A DNA stretch of 41,034 nucleotides, from positions 1-41,034 of the forward strand of contig JAILRC010000088.1 in assembly GCA_024698485.1 (NCBI GenBank), read 5' to 3'. This DNA is from Lachnospiraceae bacterium. Its GTDB lineage: Bacteria > Bacillota > Clostridia > Lachnospirales > Lachnospiraceae. The position numbers and the translations under genes are program-made. A model generated the notes under the pieces. That model was not told where the DNA came from, did not search any database, and saw only the letters and a list, made by a program, of their open reading frames with translations. Each line of letters starts with the position of its first letter. Within the stretch, counting starts at the first letter, position 1. Positions 17,185 through 25,484 of this stretch are shown piece by piece.

Positions 17185-19272
17185 TTACTTTACGTCCTTG
17201 ATGGAGAAGCTTACTCTGCCCATCTTGTCCTTGCCGAGGCAAACTGCCTTGACCTTATCGCCGAGGGTGAGCACGTCTTCAACTCTGTCGATCCTTTCCT
17301 TAGCGATCTTGGAGATGTGAACCATTGCTTCCTTACCGGGTGCGAACTCAAGGAAAGCACCGAATTCCTTAATGGAAACAACCTTTCCTTCAAGTACCTG
17401 ACCTGCTTCGAAATCGGTAACGATGATGTTGATGAGACGAATTGCTTCGTTCATCTTCTCAAGGTCTGTACCGCATACGGAAACAGCACCGTCATCGGTG
17501 ATATCAATCTTAACGCCTGTCTGCTCGATGATAGCGTTGATGGTCTTACCGCGCTGTCCCACAACCTCACCGATCTTCTGAGGATCGATCTGGATCTGGA
17601 TGATCTTGGGAGCGTACTTGGAAACTTCGGGTCTGGGCTCTGCAATAGCCTTCTTCATGCAGTTTTCCATGATATACATTCTTGCTTCACGACAACGTGC
17701 GATGGCGCCCTCAACAATGGGACGTGTGAGGCCGTGGATCTTGATATCCATCTGGATAGCTGTGATACCTGCATCTGTACCGGTTACCTTAAAGTCCATG
17801 TCTCCGAAGAAGTCTTCAAGGCCCTGAATGTCGGTAAGAAGGATGTAATCGTCGTCTGTCTCACCTGTTACGAGACCGCAGGAAATACCTGCAACCATCT
17901 TCTTGATGGGAACGCCGGCAGCCATAAGAGACATGCAGGATGCACAGGTGGAACCCATGGATGTGGAACCGTTGGATTCGAAGGTCTCGGATACGGTACG
18001 GATAGCGTAAGGGAATTCCTCTTCTGAGGGAAGCACGGGAATAAGTGCTCTCTCAGCCAAAGCTCCGTGACCGATCTCACGACGTCCGGGTCCTCTGGAA
18101 ACCTTTGTCTCACCTACGGAATATGCGGGGAAGTTGTACTGATGCATATAACGCTTGCAGGTCTCGTTCTCGTCAAGGCCGTCAAGTTTCTGAGCTTCTG
18201 CAAGAGGTGCAAGGGTTGTAACGTTGCAGATCTGAGTCTGTCCTCTTGTAAACATTGCAGAACCGTGTACTCTGGGAATGATGTCAACTTCAGCGGCAAG
18301 AGGACGGATCTGGGTGATCTCTCTTCCGTCGGGACGCTTGTGATCCTTGAGGATCATCTTACGAACTGTCTTCTTCTCGTACTGGTAAACAGCTTCGTCG
18401 ATAAGAGGAAGCCACTCTTCGTTGTCTGCAAATACTTCTGCAAGCTTGTCCTTAAGGTTTCTGATCCTCTCCTCACGAACCTGCTTCTCGGGAGCAAACA
18501 TAACAACTTCCATCTCTGCAGGGGGAACCTGCTCACGGATAGCCGCAAAAAGCTCTTCGGGAATAGCGCAGCTTGTGTACTCATGCTTGGGCTTACCAAC
18601 TTCCGCAACGATCTTGTCGATGAAAGCAATGACCTGCTTGTTGACTTCGTCAGCCTTATAGATAGCTTCGATCATCTTTGCTTCGGGAACTTCGTTTGCA
18701 CCTGCCTCGATCATGATGACCTTGTCTCTGGTGGAAGCTACAGTAAGCTTGAGATCGGAAACAGCTGTCTGAACTGAATTGGGGTTGATAACAAATTCGC
18801 CGTTTATAAGACCAACCTGTGTTGTTGCACAAGGGCCGTCAAAAGGAATGTCGGAAATAGCAACCGCGATGGCAGAACCAAGCATAGCTGTGAGCTCGGG
18901 GCTACACTCGGGGTCAACGGACATTACCATATTGTTAAGTGTAACATCGTTACGATAATCCTTGGGGAAAAGAGGTCTCATGGGACGATCGATAACACGG
19001 CTTGTAAGGATAGCGTTCTCAGAAGGCTTTCCTTCACGTCTTGTAAATCCTCCGGGGATCTTTCCTACTGCATAAAGCTTTTCCTCGTATTCTACCGAAA
19101 GAGGAAAGAAATCAATACCGTCTCGGGGCTTCTCGGATGCAGTTGCTGTGGAAAGTACAGTGGTGTCACCGTAATGCATGAATGCTGCACCGTTTGCCTG
19201 AGCCGCAACCCTGCCTACGTCGACTGACAGAGTTCTACCTGCAAGCTCCATTGAAAATGTCTTGTAACTCAT
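17185..19272 (-). CDS. pnp: Polyribonucleotide nucleotidyltransferase (PNPase)
   Basis: PNPase is a trimeric phosphorolytic 3'-5' exoribonuclease, a main enzyme of mRNA decay. The 695-residue protein has two RNase PH-like domains (FMHYGDTTVLSTATASE near the start; TRGQTQICNVTTL and GPGRREIGHGALAERAL in the second). A KH domain follows (IDPQKIGEVVGQRGKTINAI), then a C-terminal S1 domain (VLEGKVVSIKEFGAFLEF). The frame is open to 19440, but that region runs into the neighbouring terminator. ATG at 19272 follows AAAAGGAG and starts MSYKTFSMELAGR, as in the family. It has its own promoter with a leader of only about 25 nt and its own terminator. Confidence 0.97.
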   Translation of the reverse strand: MSYKTFSMELAGRTLSVDVGRVAAQANGAAFMHYGDTTVLSTATASEKPRDGIDFFPLSVEYEEKLYAVGKIPGGFTRREGKPSENAILTSRVIDRPMRPLFPKDYRNDVTLNNMVMSVDPECSPELTAMLGSAIAVAISDIPFDGPCATTQVGLINGEFVINPNSVQTAVSDLKLTVASTRDKVIMIEAGANEVPEAKMIEAIYKADEVNKQVIAFIDKIVAEVGKPKHEYTSCAIPEELFAAIREQVPPAEMEVVMFAPEKQVREERIRNLKDKLAEVFADNEEWLPLIDEAVYQYEKKTVRKMILKDHKRPDGREITQIRPLAAEVDIIPRVHGSAMFTRGQTQICNVTTLAPLAEAQKLDGLDENETCKRYMHQYNFPAYSVGETKVSRGPGRREIGHGALAERALIPVLPSEEEFPYAIRTVSETFESNGSTSMGSTCASCMSLMAAGVPIKKMVAGISCGLVTGETDDDYILLTDIQGLEDFFGDMDFKVTGTDAGITAIQMDIKIHGLTRPIVEGAIARCREARMYIMENCMKKAIAEPRPEVSKYAPKIIQIQIDPQKIGEVVGQRGKTINAIIEQTGVKIDITDDGAVSVCGTDLEKMNEAIRLINIIVTDFEAGQVLEGKVVSIKEFGAFLEFAPGKEAMVHISKIAKERIDRVEDVLTLGDKVKAVCLGKDKMGRVSFSIKDVK

Positions 19273-19303
19273 TATTTTTTCTCCTTTTTGCATAATCTGT
19301 TTT

Positions 19304-19331
19304 ATTATACTACTCCCTATAAGATTTGCAA
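19304..19331 (-). promoter_or_regulatory. Promoter of pnp
   Basis: On the minus strand, -35 TTGCAA (19326-19331) and a perfect -10 TATAAT (19304-19309) are 16 bp apart, about 31 nt before the pnp ATG. Confidence 0.65.
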
Positions 19332-19353
19332 GAAAATTTATATAAATTTTTAA

Positions 19354-19381
19354 AAGCGGTCTCCGTATCCGGAGACCGCTT
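19354..19381 (-). terminator. Strong terminator after the LCP gene
   Basis: A perfect 12-bp GC-rich stem (AAGCGGTCTCCG with its complement, loop GATA) is followed by a U-rich stretch, 6 nt past the stop. It closes the long gene run that begins near 31.3 kb. Confidence 0.9.
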
Positions 19382-19387
19382 GATCTT

Positions 19388-21436
19388 TTACTCTTCAGTT
19401 TCTTCTTTTCCGTAAAGGATGTCGTGGAGCATAACGGCATTCTGATCGTCTATGGTAACTACTTCCCATTCAACGGGATTGCCATCCGCATCGTAGTGAT
19501 GCACCACTCTTTCCTCGGCATAATGTCCGCTGAAAGGTACTCTGTAGGTGTCCAAAGTGAACATCTTCTTTTCGAGCACTGTCTGTATGCATTCCGCAGC
19601 CAGTCCTTCAAGATTCTTGGGACATTTTACGTACTTCAGACACTTGTTCATGAGTCCGTAAAGCTGCGTGATGGATGAGGTCTTAAATCTGTCAAAAAGC
19701 TTACCCAGTACAACACGCTGACGATAAGTTCTTCCGAAGTCCATATACAGGCCGTTTGCTGTGGGAACTTTACGTATACGGCAGTAGCCCACCACCTGAT
19801 TACCGGTCATGTACTGAGAACCTGTGACCACATTTCTCTGAGTCTTGTCGGAAATATAATTGGTGGTGTTCAGGTACTTTGCTTCTTCGGCGGTAAGAGA
19901 GATCTCTATGCCTCCAAGAGTGTCAATGATGGATTCGAAACCTTCGTAATCGACCGTCACATAACCGTCGCACTTGATCCCGAAATTAAACTCCACAGCC
20001 TCCATCAAAAGAGGTGCTCCGCCGAAAGCATAGGCAGCGTTCAGGCGGTTCAGTGTGTAATCCTCGTAATACTGGTTCGGAGGTATCTCCACATACATAT
20101 CTCTCATGAGGGTCACAAGTTTCAAAGGGCCACCGTCCTTGTCAAGAGATGCGATCATCATTGAATCGGAACGGCTGACTCCCTCATAGGAATCTGCCCC
20201 GATGAGCAGGATGTTCACCACCGAATCATCCTCGGCAAAATGAGGATGTGGATCCATGGTAGGTGTGGGTACGGGTGTATCCGTAGCATCCGGATCCACC
20301 ACTGCCTGAGTGGGTGTAGGTGTTACAGCGGGTATGAACTCGCTGAGATTGTCCGGGAGTTTTCCCGAAATATTGCCGGGTTGATCCGGATTGTTTTCCG
20401 GGTCCACTGTCTCGATCTTCGAGAAGAAAAACCTCATGGCTACTTTCGAAACAATGGCATGACCGGGTCTTGTGAAAAGAATGAACAGCGCAAACAATGC
20501 AACACATCCCGCAACAGCTCCAACGATCTTGGGCCATTTTTTCTTTTTGATCTTGAATTCATCGTTCATGACCATGGCAAGATGTTCACTGATGTCATCA
20601 ATGACCGTCTCGGAACTTTCCTGTGCCATAGCGCTGTCATCCGAGAAGAAATTGATCTCCGAAAGGTCTATGACCGGCAGTTCTTCCATCTCAGCCGCTC
20701 TTTGATGTCTTGCTTCCCTTTCGGCCTTGGTCTCGCCCCTGAACATTATATCTTCAACGGCCATACGCATCTCTTTGATCTCGTTCTTTTTTCTCTCTTC
20801 CTCTTCGGCTTTGAGTTCAGCCTCTCTGGCTTTCTCTTTTCTCAAAGCCTCCAATTCCTCTTCCGAGATAACGGGAACCTGCTCCGTTTCTTCTTCCACT
20901 CCGGTTTCTTTCTCCGCTTCAGCTTCTTCCGGCTCGGATGCTTCGGAAACAGATGCTTCGGTCTTTACTTCGTCTTCGATAAAGCCTGCCGGCTCCAAAA
21001 CATTTTCTTCCTTTAACTCTTCTTTAAGATCTTCTTCTATTGAGAAAGGCTCGGGAATGAATGTTTCCTCCGACACTTTATCTTTAATGTCCGGTTCCAC
21101 AAACGTGATAAGTTCTTCATCGGAAGACTTATCCTCTTTTGTATTTTCCTTTACAGTCTTTTTTGTCTTCGTTTTCTGTGACGATCTAACCTTAGTGATA
21201 AGATCCTTGATCAGCCCTTTTCCCGAAAGATCCCATTCTTCTTCGTCATCGTCATCGGGATTTTCGACCCTTTTAACTTTGCGTGCGGCCTTTTTCACCT
21301 TGTCGCCCTCTGCAATGTTACGGACCATTTCACTTACTGCAAGAGCTTCCTCGGGATCTTCGGGTTCCAAAACGGCATTATCGACGTTTTCGGTGATCTC
21401 GTTCTCGTCTTTGATTTTGTTTTCAGTAAAATCCAT
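19388..21436 (-). CDS. LytR-CpsA-Psr (LCP) family protein with long charged N-terminus
   Basis: LCP enzymes transfer anionic polymers (teichoic acids or capsule) from lipid carriers to peptidoglycan outside the cell. Residues 1 to about 300 are a highly charged, Glu/Lys-rich, probably disordered cytoplasmic region. A single membrane helix lies near 302-322 (WPKIVGAVAGCVALFALFILF). A Pro/Thr-rich linker (TPTPTQ, TPVPTPT) follows, then the LCP domain from about 406 (VNILLIGADS, SRSDSMMIASLD, LVTLMRDMYVEIP, TLNRLNAAYAFGG). The first part is far longer than the few dozen residues usual in LCP proteins. ATG at 21436 has AGGTGG at 8 nt; GTG at 21448 lies inside that site. The gene lies 17 nt after pepD and is the last of its operon. 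Confidence 0.88.
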   Translation of the reverse strand: MDFTENKIKDENEITENVDNAVLEPEDPEEALAVSEMVRNIAEGDKVKKAARKVKRVENPDDDDEEEWDLSGKGLIKDLITKVRSSQKTKTKKTVKENTKEDKSSDEELITFVEPDIKDKVSEETFIPEPFSIEEDLKEELKEENVLEPAGFIEDEVKTEASVSEASEPEEAEAEKETGVEEETEQVPVISEEELEALRKEKAREAELKAEEEERKKNEIKEMRMAVEDIMFRGETKAEREARHQRAAEMEELPVIDLSEINFFSDDSAMAQESSETVIDDISEHLAMVMNDEFKIKKKKWPKIVGAVAGCVALFALFILFTRPGHAIVSKVAMRFFFSKIETVDPENNPDQPGNISGKLPDNLSEFIPAVTPTPTQAVVDPDATDTPVPTPTMDPHPHFAEDDSVVNILLIGADSYEGVSRSDSMMIASLDKDGGPLKLVTLMRDMYVEIPPNQYYEDYTLNRLNAAYAFGGAPLLMEAVEFNFGIKCDGYVTVDYEGFESIIDTLGGIEISLTAEEAKYLNTTNYISDKTQRNVVTGSQYMTGNQVVGYCRIRKVPTANGLYMDFGRTYRQRVVLGKLFDRFKTSSITQLYGLMNKCLKYVKCPKNLEGLAAECIQTVLEKKMFTLDTYRVPFSGHYAEERVVHHYDADGNPVEWEVVTIDDQNAVMLHDILYGKEETEE

Positions 21437-21453
21437 TGGCATATCCACCTAAA

Positions 21454-22908
21454 TCATTGAAGGCTGCAGATCAGCTTTTCAAGAAATCTGTACACTCTTA
21501 CCGCAGATTCCAGTCCCAGACTTTCGTTGGGGCTGTGTACATCCGCCATATCGGGTCCAATTGAGATTATATCAAGTCCGGGACATTTGTCAAACAAAAG
21601 TCCGCATTCAAGTCCCGCATGCATCACTTCAAACACGGGTTCTTTTCCGTATTCTTTCTTGAAAAGATCCTTGAAGACTTCTCTGAGAACGGACTCTTTC
21701 TTGTATTCCCACGCGGGATAATTTCCTTCCGTGGTGGATTCACCGCCGAGAATGGAAATGAGGTAGTCAAGTTTTTCGCTCATAAAGTTCTTAAAGCTGG
21801 TAACGGAACTCCTTAATGAGAATCTTACCACTGCATGTTTTTCTTCCGTGAAAACAATTCCCATATTCAGTGAACTTTCCACAAGGCCGGGGATCGCGGA
21901 ACTCATCTTCTGGATACCGTTGGGAGCCTGAATAAGGAAATAGAGAAGGCTGCCGAAGGAATTGCCGTTTATGGCATTGACTGTTTTGGGATTGGGCACG
22001 ATCACAAACTCAAATTCCAGACCCGGCTCGGAATTCTCCAGTTCCTTCTTGTACTTTGCGGCAAGATTTCCCGCCGCTTTCTTAAATTCTTCCGGCTCAA
22101 AATCCTTTATCACAACAGTGGCAAAAGCTTCCCTGGGGATGGCATTATCCAGTTTTCCGCCGTGCATATCCACAAGATTGAAATTGATGGGATTTCTGAG
22201 TTCGAACAAAAGTCTTGCCATGAGTTTGTTGGCATTTGTCCTGTTCTTGTCGATCTCCACACCGGAATGTCCTCCTGTGAGACCCTTGATCCTGATCTCG
22301 GTAACTATGCCCGTAACTTCTTCTCTGTTAAGATCCAGGACACAGTTCTGTCTGAGTCCGCCTGCGCATCCGCAGAACACTCTTCCTTCCTCTTCCGAGT
22401 CGATGTTTATGAGATAGGAAGCCTTAAGATCCGAGGTGTCCAGCGCCTGTGCACCGTACATGCCCGTTTCTTCATCGGTGGTCATCACCAGTTCCATGGC
22501 AGGATGTTTTGCATCCTTGTCCGCTATAAGAGCCATCATATAGGCAATGGCTATTCCGTCGTCACCTCCGAGAGTCGTTCCTTTGGCTCTAAGTCTTCCG
22601 TCTTCAATGTAAAGTTCCAGCGGATCTTTTGTAAAATCATGAGGACAGTCGGAGTCCTTCTCGCAGACCATGTCCATATGTCCCTGAAGCATGATGGTCT
22701 TTTTGTTCTCATACGTTGCCGTTGCGGGAAGAAAAACCACCACGTTCTTCTTTTCATCCTGTCTGCATATCGCATTATGCTCTTTTGCAAAACTCAAAAG
22801 ATAATTCGAGATGGCATCCACATTTCCGGAACCGTGAGGTATCTTTGTAAGCTGTTCGAAGTAGAAAAGAATATTTTTGTAATCGTATTTCTCAGTAATA
22901 TAACGCAT
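21454..22908 (-). CDS. pepD: Aminoacyl-histidine dipeptidase (PepD, M20 family)
   Basis: This cytoplasmic zinc dipeptidase (M20C) cleaves Xaa-His and other dipeptides. The 484-residue length is typical. Metal and catalytic motifs are visible: His77-x-Asp79 (LQGHMDMVCEK), Asp116 in LGGDDGIAIAYMMA, Glu146/Glu147 in TTDEETGMYGA, and Asp170 in NIDSEEEGRVFCGCAGG. A C-terminal metal-ligand His follows in DMADVHSPNE. The gene lies 11 nt after the UPF0210 gene and 17 nt before the LCP gene, within a long minus-strand run. A role in peptide-nitrogen recycling is inferred from the family. Confidence 0.94.
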   Translation of the reverse strand: MRYITEKYDYKNILFYFEQLTKIPHGSGNVDAISNYLLSFAKEHNAICRQDEKKNVVVFLPATATYENKKTIMLQGHMDMVCEKDSDCPHDFTKDPLELYIEDGRLRAKGTTLGGDDGIAIAYMMALIADKDAKHPAMELVMTTDEETGMYGAQALDTSDLKASYLINIDSEEEGRVFCGCAGGLRQNCVLDLNREEVTGIVTEIRIKGLTGGHSGVEIDKNRTNANKLMARLLFELRNPINFNLVDMHGGKLDNAIPREAFATVVIKDFEPEEFKKAAGNLAAKYKKELENSEPGLEFEFVIVPNPKTVNAINGNSFGSLLYFLIQAPNGIQKMSSAIPGLVESSLNMGIVFTEEKHAVVRFSLRSSVTSFKNFMSEKLDYLISILGGESTTEGNYPAWEYKKESVLREVFKDLFKKEYGKEPVFEVMHAGLECGLLFDKCPGLDIISIGPDMADVHSPNESLGLESAVRVYRFLEKLICSLQ

Positions 22909-22919
22909 TCTGTAGCCTT

Positions 22920-24284
22920 TCAGTTTTTAAAGGAATGGATGGGTGCAGGTATTCTTCCCTCTCTGTTTATAAACGTTGAACAGTCAAAACTGTTTACGGG
23001 CATAATGGGTGCATATCCCAAAAGTCCGCCGAACTCAACATTGTCGCCCACTTTCTTTCCGATGACGGGAATAAGTCTAACCGCTGTGGTCTTCTGATTT
23101 ATCATACCGATGGCCATTTCATCCGCAATAATTCCGGAAATCGTGGTTTCGGATGTATCCCCCGGAACCGCTATCATGTCCAGTCCCACCGAGCATACGC
23201 AGGTCATCGCTTCCAGTTTTTCTATGGTCAGGGCGCCTTTTTCAACCGCCTCGATCATTCCTCTGTCTTCACTTACGGGAATGAATGCTCCGGAAAGTCC
23301 GCCCACATAGGACGAAGCCATTACGCCGCCCTTCTTCACCTGATCGTTTAGGATAGCAAGTGCTGCCGTGGTTCCGGGGGCTCCGGGCTGTTCCAGACCG
23401 ATCTCCTTTAATATGTCTGCAACCGAGTCTCCCACTGCGGGTGTGGGTGCAAGAGAAAGATCCACGATGCCGAAAGGAACTCCCAGCATTTCTGAAGCTT
23501 CTTTAGCTACAAGCTGTCCCACACGGGTGATCTTGAAAGCCGTCTTTTTTATGGTTTCGCAAAGAATCTCAAAACTCTCGCCTCTGACAGCTTCAAGAGC
23601 AGTCTTCACAACGCCCGGACCGCTGACGCCCACATTTATGACTGCATCCGCTTCGGTAACGCCATGAAAAGCCCCCGCCATAAAGGGATTGTCATCGGGA
23701 GCGTTACAAAAAACAACAAGTTTTGCACATCCTATGCAGGAATCGCCCTTTGTTTCTTCAGCGGTCTTTTTGATGACCTGACCGAGAAGTCTGACTGCAT
23801 CCATATTTATTCCTGTTTTTGTGGAGCCCACATTTACGGAACTGCACACGACCTCAGTACTTTTCAACGCTTCGGGAATGGACAGAATGAGGTTTCTGTC
23901 TGCTTCCGTCATTCCTTTGCTCACCAGGGCGGAATAGCCTCCCAGGAAGTTTACTCCCACTTTTTTTGCGGCCCTGTCCAAGGTCTTCGCAATCTCAACG
24001 AAGTCTTCCGGCTTTTTGCAGCATGCGCCGCCTATAAGTGCGATGGGCGTCACCGAGATCCTCTTATTGACAATGGGGATCTTGTATTCCTTTTCAATAG
24101 CCTCGCCTGTTTCAACGAGTTTGCCTGCCAATGCGGTGATCTTATCATAGATCTTGTCACAGCAGGTCTTAAGGTCGGAATCGATACAGGAAAGAAGACT
24201 GATACCAAGGGTTATGGTTCTTACATCCAGCTTGGAATCGGTGATCATCCTGTTGGTTTCCATTACTTCGGATGGATTGATCAT
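22920..24284 (-). CDS. UPF0210/DUF711 (PFL-like) family protein
   Basis: This is a conserved protein of unknown biochemical role, 454 residues, about the usual length (450). Family stretches include [13 protein letters not shown] near the start, [29 protein letters not shown] and the Gly-rich [13 protein letters not shown]. The latter half has [42 protein letters not shown] and [14 protein letters not shown]. The fold is related to glycyl-radical pyruvate formate-lyase-like proteins, but I see no glycyl radical loop. AGGAG lies 7 nt before the ATG. It sits 27 nt after the ACT-domain gene. This pair is conserved in many Firmicutes and archaea, so the two proteins probably act together. Confidence 0.9.
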   Translation of the reverse strand: MINPSEVMETNRMITDSKLDVRTITLGISLLSCIDSDLKTCCDKIYDKITALAGKLVETGEAIEKEYKIPIVNKRISVTPIALIGGACCKKPEDFVEIAKTLDRAAKKVGVNFLGGYSALVSKGMTEADRNLILSIPEALKSTEVVCSSVNVGSTKTGINMDAVRLLGQVIKKTAEETKGDSCIGCAKLVVFCNAPDDNPFMAGAFHGVTEADAVINVGVSGPGVVKTALEAVRGESFEILCETIKKTAFKITRVGQLVAKEASEMLGVPFGIVDLSLAPTPAVGDSVADILKEIGLEQPGAPGTTAALAILNDQVKKGGVMASSYVGGLSGAFIPVSEDRGMIEAVEKGALTIEKLEAMTCVCSVGLDMIAVPGDTSETTISGIIADEMAIGMINQKTTAVRLIPVIGKKVGDNVEFGGLLGYAPIMPVNSFDCSTFINREGRIPAPIHSFKN

Positions 24285-24311
24285 CTCTTAACTCCTAATT
24301 ATTCTGTAATG

Positions 24312-24584
24312 TTAGATTCTGTGCATCATGTCAAAAATGTCTTCGCGCTGGATCTTGACGGAAACACCGATATCCTGTCCCAGTGCTTCCAGTTCGTTTG
24401 CAAGAACAAGGAAGTCCTTGTCGATGTCGGTAACATCAACGATCATCATCATGTTAAAAAACTCCTTGACGATGGTCTGAGAGATATCCAGGATGTTGAT
24501 ACGGTTCTCTGCAAGATAGGTGCAGGTTCTCGCGATAATGCCCACACAATCTTTTCCTACTACAGTGATCACTGCCCTTTTCAT
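24312..24584 (-). CDS. ACT domain-containing protein (UPF0237)
   Basis: A 90-residue protein made of a single ACT domain followed by a short tail. The ACT signature is clear: AVITVVGKDCVGIIARTCTYLAE, then NILDISQTIVKEFFNMMMIVDV. ACT domains bind amino acids or other small ligands and usually control a partner enzyme. The gene stands just ahead of the UPF0210 gene, which is therefore the likely partner. AAAGGGG precedes the ATG. No DNA-binding domain is present, so it is not itself a transcription factor. Confidence 0.92.
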   Translation of the reverse strand: MKRAVITVVGKDCVGIIARTCTYLAENRINILDISQTIVKEFFNMMMIVDVTDIDKDFLVLANELEALGQDIGVSVKIQREDIFDMMHRI

Positions 24585-24659
24585 AATGATTGCCCCTTTC
24601 CGGTCTGACGGCTTTTAAAGCCATATTGCCCTTATATGTTAAATTTATTGCTTTCTTTT

Positions 24660-25463
24660 TCAGATCTCTGCCACAAAAGAATGGACAAATCTCGGAGCCA
24701 CATGTATTTCCGGACGTTTTTCCGGTTCCAGTCCGATGATGACTTCCGAATTTACGGTTTCATACGCAAGTTCCGGGAAATTGTTTTCTTCACTCAGGTG
24801 AGCAAGTATAACATGAGCCGTTTTTCTTTCCGATCCCCTGCAGAGCTTTACCACGAGCTTCGCACAATCATCATTGGAAAGATGTCCCTTTTTCCCTTTT
24901 ACTCTTTCCTTTAAAGAATAGGGATAAACACCTGCCTCAAGCATATGAACATCGTGGTTTGATTCCAGATATAAAAGATCCGAATTCAAAAGGTTTTTAA
25001 CTATACTATCGTCGTAGAACCCAAGGTCTGTCGCGGTTCCGATCTTTTTGCCGTTGCATTCGAAGCAATATGCAACGGGATCCGCCGCATCATGGGAAAC
25101 CGAGAAAGGCGACACAAGTATATCGCCTATCATAAATGGGTTGCCGGGAATGACATGGTTCAAAAGCCCCTCATCGATCTTCCCTACTGAATATCGACCG
25201 CTTAAGGCAGCTTCCAGTGTTCCTTTTGTCCCGTATATTGAAATGGCCTGCTTTCTGGCAAGCACTCCTATACTCTTGATATGGTCAATGTGTTCATGGG
25301 TGACGAGAAGCGCATCGATGTCATCTATGCTTTCTCCTATGGAAGAAAGTTCCTGAGTTATCCTGGCTCCGCTCGTGCCTGCATCAACAAGTATTTTTGT
25401 CAGACCGGAAGAAACAAAGATACAATTACCGCTGCTTCCGCTTGACAGACTGCAAATTTTCAT
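24660..25463 (-). CDS. Metallo-beta-lactamase-fold hydrolase, YycJ/WalJ-like
   Basis: A 267-residue MBL-fold enzyme. The N-terminus has the YycJ-like opening KICSLSSGSSGNCIFV. The metal-binding motif THEHIDH places His56, His58, Asp60 and His61. Further ligands are in FSVSHDAADPVAY and TATDLGFYDDS, and LYLESNHD is also typical. YycJ/WalJ proteins are putative exonucleases or nucleases linked to cell-wall and DNA-replication coordination in Firmicutes. No WalRK genes are nearby here. The ATG follows TTGGAG. It lies 21 nt after the FtsA-like gene. Confidence 0.9.
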   Translation of the reverse strand: MKICSLSSGSSGNCIFVSSGLTKILVDAGTSGARITQELSSIGESIDDIDALLVTHEHIDHIKSIGVLARKQAISIYGTKGTLEAALSGRYSVGKIDEGLLNHVIPGNPFMIGDILVSPFSVSHDAADPVAYCFECNGKKIGTATDLGFYDDSIVKNLLNSDLLYLESNHDVHMLEAGVYPYSLKERVKGKKGHLSNDDCAKLVVKLCRGSERKTAHVILAHLSEENNFPELAYETVNSEVIIGLEPEKRPEIHVAPRFVHSFVAEI

Positions 25464-25484
25464 TGTTACTCCAAAAACATTTTA

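Noticed and set aside
19273-19440. N-terminal extension of pnp by 56 codons
   Set aside because: It runs through the pnp promoter and the LCP terminator; the ATG at 19272 has a strong ribosome site and the family N-terminus.
22162-24608. Long plus-strand open frames of 311 and 314 codons
   Set aside because: They lie opposite pepD, UPF0210 and the ACT gene, all clearly recognisable, and their translations look like antisense shadows with no family motifs.
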